From an uncultured Clostridia bacterium (GTDB taxonomy: Bacteria; Bacillota; Clostridia; Christensenellales; Aristaeellaceae), in NCBI GenBank assembly GCA_934663595.1, contig CAKUKM010000002.1, forward strand, positions 1 through 64,000: a stretch of DNA of 64,000 nt, read 5' to 3'. This document shows positions 17,550 to 23,906 of this stretch, in pieces. The notes beneath the pieces were generated by a model. That model was not told where the DNA came from. It saw only the letters and a list, made by a program, of their open reading frames with translations, and did no database searches. The translations under genes and the position numbers were made by a program. How positions within the stretch are numbered: position 1 is the first letter of the stretch; every line of letters starts with the position of its first letter.

Positions 17550-18203
17550 ATGCAAAAGCACATCCGCATTCTCGCCCTCGCGCTGCTTTTCGGCCTCTGC
17601 CTTCATTCATGCCTTGCCGAAACGGCCGGCGACGAATGGCGGCCGAGTATGAAGGAACTGCTCCGGCTCGGCGTGGAGGAAACCGACGAGCGCGGCATGG
17701 AGATTCCGCAGCGCTTTCAATTTGATTACAGCGAAATCGTCTGTCGCGTCGACGGCGTGGACCGCAGCGTCGCAACCTCCGGCTGCGGCGCGACGAGCGT
17801 ATCCATGGTGATCGAATATCTGACCGGCAATACCGAGCAGAACCCGCTTCAGCTGTTTTCCACCTCGGTAAAATCCGGTCGCTATAAGGGCTTTGGCTGG
17901 AGCCACGAGACGCTCGCGCACTACGCGCACGCCTACGGCGTTCAAACGCAGTGGTTTTCCGGCGACGAGGCGCAAATTCGCGAATACCTGAATGCCGGAA
18001 AGCCGGTGATCGCGCATATGGGCCCGGGCGTATTTACCGACGTCGGCCATTTCATCGTGCTGCGCGGCGTTACGGAAAGCGGCAAAATACTGATCAACGA
18101 TCCGAACAGCCGCGAAAACTGCGCGCTGGCATTCCCCCTGTCCCTGATCCTGAGCCAGACGAAGGGCGAAGACCCGTTCATGGCCTGTTGGGTAAATCAA
18201 TAA
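17550..18203 (+). CDS. Secreted C39-like cysteine peptidase
   Basis: 217 residues with an N-terminal signal peptide (hydrophobic 6-22; ending around CLAET, where an LHSC word could also serve as a lipobox). The mature part is a papain-like C39-type domain: SGCGATSVSMV carries the catalytic cysteine, GHFIVLRG the histidine and INDPNS the third residue. These domains cleave double-glycine leaders or act as stand-alone secreted peptidases; since no ABC transporter is attached, a stand-alone role is likely. It starts nine bases after ftsK with AGGAGAGC, so the two are co-transcribed; a functional link to ftsK is not obvious. Confidence 0.8.
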   Translation: MQKHIRILALALLFGLCLHSCLAETAGDEWRPSMKELLRLGVEETDERGMEIPQRFQFDYSEIVCRVDGVDRSVATSGCGATSVSMVIEYLTGNTEQNPLQLFSTSVKSGRYKGFGWSHETLAHYAHAYGVQTQWFSGDEAQIREYLNAGKPVIAHMGPGVFTDVGHFIVLRGVTESGKILINDPNSRENCALAFPLSLILSQTKGEDPFMACWVNQ

Positions 18204-18206
18204 ACC

Positions 18207-18236
18207 AGGAGCCGCCTCGGCATGGAGGCGACTCCT
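18207..18236 (+). terminator. Terminator after the C39-like gene
   Basis: AGGAGCCGCCTC pairs with GAGGCGACTCCT across one internal mismatch pair, followed by ATTTGT. It also faces the convergent gene at 18295. Confidence 0.7.
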
Positions 18237-18294
18237 ATTTGTCTGAATCGGCCGGCCCGTAATCGTTGGCTCCCGTTTGTCTGAATCGCCAATT

Positions 18295-18732
18295 CTAAAT
18301 CGCCAGCTCGTAATCGGCGGCGCAATCGCGGAATCGCGCGTATTTCCGGGCGTATCGGCGCGCGTTGCGCACGCGGGTTTTGCCGTCGTAAACGCGCTTT
18401 CTGCCAAACCCCTTCGGCAGCGCGTACATCGTAATCAGCCGCCCGGCGGCTGAAAAGATGAACAGGTATTCGTCGTAAACCCGCAGATTCGTGCTCCCGT
18501 CGCTCAGGAGGCTGTCGCAATGCGCGAGGTATCGCCGCTGCCAGGTCTGCGGAAGCTGCTCCGCGCCCTTGCCGCGCGCCCACGCGTTTGCAATCATCCG
18601 CGCCGCCTGCTGGTCGCTCCGTCCCGAGCGCTCCATGGCGCGCACAAAGCCGTGCTTCGTCGCGCGACTCAACAGCGCCTGCGCGTCGATCATGCTCTCA
18701 TACATCCGCCCGTTCATTTCGTAAATCATCAT
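18295..18732 (-). CDS. Hypothetical protein, 145 residues
   Basis: No family recognised. Basic, soluble protein beginning MMIYEMNGRMYES with a C-terminal arginine-rich tail (KTRVRNARRYARKYARF). The start at 18732 follows AAGGGGGACGG; the open frame upstream runs into the promoter of the divergent gene. The arginine-rich tail could bind nucleic acid, but nothing else supports this. Confidence 0.65.
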   Translation of the reverse strand: MMIYEMNGRMYESMIDAQALLSRATKHGFVRAMERSGRSDQQAARMIANAWARGKGAEQLPQTWQRRYLAHCDSLLSDGSTNLRVYDEYLFIFSAAGRLITMYALPKGFGRKRVYDGKTRVRNARRYARKYARFRDCAADYELAI

Positions 18733-18818
18733 TTTTCCGTCCCCCTTCGTTCTTTGTCGTTCACATTGGTAAACGGCGCGCCGGCGCGTTAAATCCCGCG
18801 CGATTTGCGAATGAAAGA

Positions 18819-18847
18819 TTGCGTTAATCCGCCGCATATTGTATAAT
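18819..18847 (+). promoter_or_regulatory. Promoter of the 18882 gene
   Basis: TTGCGT (18819-18824), 17-base spacer, TATAAT (18842-18847), 34 bases before the start. Confidence 0.7.
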
Positions 18848-18881
18848 AAGAACAGCAAAAATTCCGCAAAGGAGACGCGCC

Positions 18882-19568
18882 ATGAACGAAATGCAAACCC
18901 GCGCGGCCGACGCGCTGATCGCCTTCGGCTTCGACGCCTCGTTTTCCCGCATCATGATTCGCACCGGCGAGCTGCCCTGCCCGCTCTCGGAGGACGTTTT
19001 TGCAAACGCTGAACTGCTCAGGCGCACGTCCGGGCTCAAGAATTTGCCGCCGCTGGCCGCGATTTTCCTGAAAAGGGACGCGCGCACGAACGCGTTTCTG
19101 GAAACAATTCCGGAAAAATACGCCTTTTCGGCGGAGCAAACGCGCAAATACCGGGAAAACCCGCTGAATTGGACGATTTTCTGCGATCTAAAGCCCGAGC
19201 TGGACGCAGATCTGTGCGCCCTCCTGCCCGATGCGGAGGCGCGAATGCGCGTTTATCGCGAGATGTACCTCTCCGGCGCATGGGCGGATTGCGAAACGCT
19301 GCGGGAAATCTGCCGCGCGCTGGCCGCAATCGCGCCGAATCCGAAGGCGCTGGAGGCGTTTGCCGAGCGCGAATGGTTCGTGCTGTTTTCGTATTATTCG
19401 GGAACGCTGGAATACATCGCCGCGCTGAAGGAGCGCCTCGCGCCCGAGCAGGTCTGGCCGGCGCTTTGCGCGCATCCGGAAAACACGCGCGACTTTTCCA
19501 GCTCCTTCCATTCGTACGATGAGCGCGCGGAAATCCTGAATCGATTGGAAAGGGAATATTCGAAATAA
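18882..19568 (+). CDS. Hypothetical soluble protein, 228 residues
   Basis: No recognised family. Mostly helical, acidic and alanine-rich, with no signal peptide or membrane segment. It has its own promoter and an AAAGGAG ribosome binding site, so it is very probably a real monocistronic gene. Short repeated helical blocks rich in Ala, Glu and Leu could be TPR- or HEAT-like, but the repeat period is not clear enough to call. Confidence 0.65.
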   Translation: MNEMQTRAADALIAFGFDASFSRIMIRTGELPCPLSEDVFANAELLRRTSGLKNLPPLAAIFLKRDARTNAFLETIPEKYAFSAEQTRKYRENPLNWTIFCDLKPELDADLCALLPDAEARMRVYREMYLSGAWADCETLREICRALAAIAPNPKALEAFAEREWFVLFSYYSGTLEYIAALKERLAPEQVWPALCAHPENTRDFSSSFHSYDERAEILNRLEREYSK

Positions 19569-19574
19569 TCAGAA

Positions 19575-19600
19575 GCCGGGCCCGCCAAACGGAGCCCGGC
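19575..19600. terminator. Bidirectional hairpin between convergent genes
   Basis: GCCGGGC (19575-19581) pairs with GCCCGGC (19594-19600); followed on the plus strand by AAAATT, weakly T-rich on either side. Confidence 0.5.
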
Positions 19601-19639
19601 AAAATTATGGAAGCCTTTTCGCGGCCGCTTTCCAATTTC

Positions 19640-20326
19640 TCATTTATTCAGCCTGCAGATCCGGTTGCGTTCGGTCAGGACGGCGCCGGCCTGGGCGCAC
19701 AGCGCGCCTGCCGCCGCTTCATCGCCGTCGACCAGCGATTTTTCAATCTCGTCCAGCAGGCCCGCGAGGGTTTCCTCCGCCTCCGCCGTCGCCTCGGAGC
19801 TGACCGGGTCGGAGTATTTCATCGCGTCCGAAAGCGCGTTCAGCGCGCGCTTCGTTTCGGCGCTTGCCGCGCGGCCCGGCAGCGTCAGCGCCCGCGATTG
19901 CAGCGCCCGCATCCGCGAAACGTCCGCCTTCAGCTTTACGTCCTGCCGCACCGCCTCGCTCCGCAGCGCGTCGGCCGAAATCATGCCGATCGCCGCCGCC
20001 GCGAGCAGAATGGCCTGCACGATTGCCGCTGCCCACGCGGGGCAAATCCTCGCAAGTGCCATCAGAATCAGGCTCAGCGCCGTTTCCGCAATCAGATAGA
20101 CCGCGCCGATCCGCGCAATCGGGAAGCCGTAAAACCGGCTGCGCGTGTCCTCGCCCTTTTCAAATGCCACGTGTGCCGCAAACAGCGCGACCAGAAACGC
20201 CGCGATTTCAAACCCCAGCGCGATATAGAACACGCCCGTTCGCGCAAACGGAACCGCAAACGCAATCAGCAGCACAACCGCCAGCAGAATCGCCCCTGCC
20301 GCCAGCACGGAACGCCTGTTTTTCAT
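19640..20326 (-). CDS. Membrane protein, last gene of the TIR/SPFH operon
   Basis: 228 residues with four membrane segments in the first ~130 residues (about 9-27, 33-53, 72-93 and 98-118) and a cytoplasmic helical tail (about 130-228) rich in Ala and Glu that probably forms a coiled coil. The start ATG overlaps the stop of the upstream gene in ATGA, so translation is coupled. No family is recognised. Its position as the last gene of a five-gene operon suggests it works with the SPFH or TIR proteins at the membrane. Confidence 0.75.
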   Translation of the reverse strand: MKNRRSVLAAGAILLAVVLLIAFAVPFARTGVFYIALGFEIAAFLVALFAAHVAFEKGEDTRSRFYGFPIARIGAVYLIAETALSLILMALARICPAWAAAIVQAILLAAAAIGMISADALRSEAVRQDVKLKADVSRMRALQSRALTLPGRAASAETKRALNALSDAMKYSDPVSSEATAEAEETLAGLLDEIEKSLVDGDEAAAGALCAQAGAVLTERNRICRLNK

Positions 20327-22002
20327 CTTACGCTCGCCTCCAGTTTTCTCAGCTCCCATTTCATATCCTCCATGCGCGCCTCCAGCTCTTTGCGCTTCCG
20401 GCCGTTAAACAGCCCGCGCAGCGCCGCCAGCTCCGCCTGCAGAGAATCCATCTCCTGATGCAGCGCCTGAATCCGCTCTTTCTTTTCTTGAAGCGCTTTT
20501 TCCTCGGCGAGTCGCTTTTCCTCGCGCGCCCGTTCCTCGGCGAGACGCTTTTCCTCCGCTCTCTTCGCGCGGGCGACGCGGCGCTCTTCCTCGAGATTGT
20601 CCAAATTGTCGAACAGCTTCCAGCTGTTCATGGGGGAATCTGCCTTGGACGATACGACCGTGCCATCCGACTTAAGTCCGTAAGCCTCATCGGCTTTTAC
20701 AATGATTGCGACGACATCACGCCAGTCAAGCTCGCTGGGGATTTTATAATCATTAGCGCGGTGTACGACGGAGCCGTCCTTATTTATCACGGTCACCCAC
20801 GACGAATGAGCATCATCATTCGCGCAGCATACGACGGAGCCGTCCTCTTTCAACCCGACCGCCAGCTGCTGAGATGCGCTGATTGCGATAATATTGCTCC
20901 ATCCCAGCACGGGGCGCAGCTTGTTGGGAATATCGCCGACAGTGACGATCGTGCCGTCGGCTTTCAGCCCCAACAGATATTGGTTACTGCCGCTGACCGC
21001 AACGATATCATGCCAGCCCGATGCGTCGCTCTGCCGGTAATGAGAATTGTCTCCGACAATTACAACGGTGCCATCGGCTCTCACTCCAATTGTGCTGGGG
21101 TATTTTTCATGAATGGCGATGATATCATGCCAGTCGGATGCATTGAGTTCAGGATAGCCATTTTTCGTAACGACCGTTCCATCGCGCCGCAGACCGAGTC
21201 TACGCTGGCAGTCGTAACTGACCGCAACAATATCGTGCCAGTCCTCTATTATATAGGGTTCAATTCCAAACGTATTTATGGCTACACCGACAACGGTTCC
21301 ATCCGCCTTGATGCCGATTGTACTTTCATCGCTTACAGCCACGATATCTTCCCAGTCATTACAGGCACTACGGTAACGACAATAAACCGTTCCGTCTGTC
21401 TTTACGCCGAGGTCGCGATTAAGCAGCCCCTGCGCGCCCTTGATTCTCTCACGCGCCCTGGCAAGCCTGTCCAGCTTTTCCTCGCGCGCCCTGGCAAGTG
21501 CAGCGCGTTTTTCTTCTCGCGCCTTTTTCCATTCCCGCACCTGCTCGATATCGATTGCGCCAAACTGAAGAGCTTTGGCAAAATCATTTTCGGATTGCCA
21601 CGATCCGGAGATGTATTTCTCCTTCAGCTTCTCGATGGTTTTGCACGAATTCTGGGCCATTGCGCGATAGAGATACGCTTCGCCGCACTCCGGATCGGCG
21701 TTCAGCACCTGCTCGAGCAGCTCTTTTGCCCGCGTCCAGTCGCCGTCGTTTACGCACATCTTCGCGCGCTTCAGCAGGCTCTCCTTCGTCGCCGCGCCCT
21801 CGACGTTCACCGTGCCGCCGTCGAGCTGCACCTTGCCGGTGACCTCCACCGTGCCCTCGACCTTGACCGTGCCCTTGATCTCCTGAATCTTGTTTCGCGC
21901 CCATTCGGTGGAGTATTCCATGCCGCACGAATCGCATTCAAACACCCCGCCGGGCTTGCCGATCAGCTTTCCACCGCAAATTTCACAGGTCAGCGCCGCC
22001 AT
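20323..22002 (-). CDS. Zinc-ribbon / RCC1-repeat protein
   Basis: 559 residues. An N-terminal zinc ribbon (CEICGGKL ... CDSCGMEYS) is followed by a short beta segment of TV-rich repeats (GTVKVEGTVEVTGKVQLDGGTV), a TPR-like helical stretch, and an Arg/Glu/Ala coiled coil (~155-205). Then come about eight RCC1_2-type motifs of the form G-[LIV]-K-x-D-G-[TS]-[VI]-V (residues ~210-470), and a C-terminal coiled coil. There is no signal peptide or membrane segment, so this propeller is probably cytoplasmic, unlike that of the upstream TIR protein. Its start immediately follows the SPFH stop (TAAATG) with GGAGG inside that gene's end. Confidence 0.78.
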   Translation of the reverse strand: MAALTCEICGGKLIGKPGGVFECDSCGMEYSTEWARNKIQEIKGTVKVEGTVEVTGKVQLDGGTVNVEGAATKESLLKRAKMCVNDGDWTRAKELLEQVLNADPECGEAYLYRAMAQNSCKTIEKLKEKYISGSWQSENDFAKALQFGAIDIEQVREWKKAREEKRAALARAREEKLDRLARARERIKGAQGLLNRDLGVKTDGTVYCRYRSACNDWEDIVAVSDESTIGIKADGTVVGVAINTFGIEPYIIEDWHDIVAVSYDCQRRLGLRRDGTVVTKNGYPELNASDWHDIIAIHEKYPSTIGVRADGTVVIVGDNSHYRQSDASGWHDIVAVSGSNQYLLGLKADGTIVTVGDIPNKLRPVLGWSNIIAISASQQLAVGLKEDGSVVCCANDDAHSSWVTVINKDGSVVHRANDYKIPSELDWRDVVAIIVKADEAYGLKSDGTVVSSKADSPMNSWKLFDNLDNLEEERRVARAKRAEEKRLAEERAREEKRLAEEKALQEKKERIQALHQEMDSLQAELAALRGLFNGRKRKELEARMEDMKWELRKLEASVR

Positions 22003-23871
22003 TTAGTTTTCCTCCTTCTTGTGTCCGCAGTTGGGGCAGAATTTCGTTTTGATGCCGGTCTGTCCGCATTCCGGGCAGTTCCATGCCGGATCGGGCCGTT
22101 TCTTTCCGCAATTGGGGCAGAAATTGCCGGTAATGCCGCTTTGTCCGCATTCGCAGCTCCAGCCGGCCTCGGGCCGTTTCTTACCGCAATTGGGGCAGAA
22201 ATTGCCGGTAATGCCGGTCTGCCCGCAATCGCAGTTCCAGCCGGCTTCGGGCTTCTTCTTTCCGCAGTTCGGGCAGAAATTGCCGGTAATACCGGTCTGT
22301 CCGCAATCGCAGCTCCAGCCGGCTTCGGGTTTCTTCTTTCCGCAGTTCGGGCAGAAATTGCCGGTAATGCCGCTTTGCCCGCAATCGCAGCTCCAGCCGT
22401 CCTTCATCGCGCTCATCGCGGGCGACATGGCCTCCTTCGTCATGCCGATTACGCCGCTCATCGTGCCCAGCCCCACGCCGAGCCCCACGATATCGCCCAG
22501 TCCGCCCGCCGCGGAGCCGGTCAGCCCGTTCTGCATCGCCTGCATGCCCACCTGCCGCGCGGTTTCCTGCTGATAGGTGTAGCCCTTCATGCGCATTTCC
22601 TCGGCCTCCGCGCTCGCCTGCATGCGATAGGCGTCCGCCTCGGCCTGTTTGCGAATCCGCAGCGCCTCCGCCTCGCCCTGCGCGCCGATCACCTTCATCT
22701 GCGCCGCCGTCTGCGCCTCGACCGCCTTGCGCTGCGCCGCCGCTTCCGCCTCGCGCTTTTTGATCTGCTCGTCGCGCACCAGCAGATACTGCTCGGCGTA
22801 TTGCTCCTTCATGCGCCGGAAATTCGGATCGTCGTCCGGCGTAACCACGCGGCTTACATAAAATTCCGGCATTTCCAGGCCGTATTCCGCCAGCCGCGGG
22901 TTGATTTTTTCGCGCAACGCGTCGCCCAGCTCCATCAGCCGCTCGTCAATTTCCAGCACGCTGATGCCGTTTTCGCGAATCGCGCTCGCCAGATAGCTCT
23001 TCACCTGCGCCATCACCATCGCGCGGAAATAGCCCTTGCCGTTGCCGCCCATCAGCTGCTCCTGCGTAAACGCCCTTCCCGTGCCGACCACCTTCAGCAG
23101 GAATTTCCGCCCGTTGATCACGCGCATCGTGAATTCGCCGCTCGCGCCCAGCTCCACGTGCAGCCCGCTCGCCGGGTCAAACAGCCGCACCTTGCTGTCC
23201 GTGCCCCATTTTACCGCCATCTGCACCGCGAGATTGACGAAATACACCTCCGAATGGAACGTCCCCTCCGTGTCGGTCGGCAGCTTGTACAGCTTTTCCA
23301 GCACCGGCAGCTGCTGCGTTTCCAGCGTGTATCGCCCCGCGCCGAACGCGTCCAGCGCCTGCCCGTCGCGGAAGAAAATCGCCTCCTGACTCTCGTGCAC
23401 GATCAGCTGCGACCCGAAATTGAAATCCTCAATCGGGTGCTTCCATACGATCGCGTCCTCCGCGCCCTCGTATTTAATGATGCTCGCAAGCCCGTCCTTG
23501 CGAATCTTTTCGGCCTGAATCCGCTCGCCCAGGTCGTTTTCGCAATCGCAAACGGGGCAAACGAACGTGCTCGCGCCCTTCGCCGCGCGCAGCCGCACGC
23601 CGCACTGGCGGCACGAAAATTCAATCATCCTGTCCTGCTCGGCGCGGGTGTTGATGCTCTCGCCGCAAACGGGGCATTTCGCGTCCGCGCCTTTGGACTG
23701 GTCGAACACCACGTTGTTTCCGCAATGCGGGCAAACGCGGCTGGCGAGCTTATCCGTGCGCACGTCGATCACGTAGCCGCACGCGCAGTCGATCTTTTTT
23801 CTGGAAAAGAAGCCGGTTTTCGCCTCGGCAAACCGCCCGCACTTCGGGCATTCAATCACGAATTTAGACAT
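22003..23871 (-). CDS. SPFH-domain protein with multiple zinc ribbons
   Basis: 622 residues. Three or four zinc ribbons occupy the N-terminus (CPKCGRF, CACGYV, CPHCGNN/CPVCGES, CRQCG/CPVCDCE; about residues 9-110). An SPFH (band 7/virion-core-like) domain follows (~125-335: EAIFFRDGQALDAFGAGRYTLE), then a long Ala/Glu/Lys/Arg coiled coil (~345-430), a glycine-rich segment, and five tandem 26-residue zinc ribbons at the C-terminus (GITGNFCPNCGKK repeated). SPFH proteins oligomerise into membrane-associated rings or cages. No membrane anchor is seen, so it may assemble on a partner. A distant paralogue lies at 45599. Confidence 0.85.
   Translation of the reverse strand: MSKFVIECPKCGRFAEAKTGFFSRKKIDCACGYVIDVRTDKLASRVCPHCGNNVVFDQSKGADAKCPVCGESINTRAEQDRMIEFSCRQCGVRLRAAKGASTFVCPVCDCENDLGERIQAEKIRKDGLASIIKYEGAEDAIVWKHPIEDFNFGSQLIVHESQEAIFFRDGQALDAFGAGRYTLETQQLPVLEKLYKLPTDTEGTFHSEVYFVNLAVQMAVKWGTDSKVRLFDPASGLHVELGASGEFTMRVINGRKFLLKVVGTGRAFTQEQLMGGNGKGYFRAMVMAQVKSYLASAIRENGISVLEIDERLMELGDALREKINPRLAEYGLEMPEFYVSRVVTPDDDPNFRRMKEQYAEQYLLVRDEQIKKREAEAAAQRKAVEAQTAAQMKVIGAQGEAEALRIRKQAEADAYRMQASAEAEEMRMKGYTYQQETARQVGMQAMQNGLTGSAAGGLGDIVGLGVGLGTMSGVIGMTKEAMSPAMSAMKDGWSCDCGQSGITGNFCPNCGKKKPEAGWSCDCGQTGITGNFCPNCGKKKPEAGWNCDCGQTGITGNFCPNCGKKRPEAGWSCECGQSGITGNFCPNCGKKRPDPAWNCPECGQTGIKTKFCPNCGHKKEEN
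22010..22405 (-). repeat. Five tandem 78-base zinc-ribbon repeats
   Basis: The 3' end of the SPFH gene is made of five in-frame 26-codon units, nearly identical in DNA sequence (GGCAGAAATTGCCGGTAATG recurs on the plus strand). The last unit is the most divergent, with CPECG in place of CDCG or CECG. Confidence 0.9.
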
Positions 23872-23906
23872 ATGTAAGCACCTCTCCGTTCAAATCGTCA
23901 AAAAAG

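Noticed and set aside
19864..23877. 1337-codon rightward frame antisense to the SPFH and RCC1 genes
   Set aside because: Antisense shadow of repetitive sense genes; no recognisable domain.
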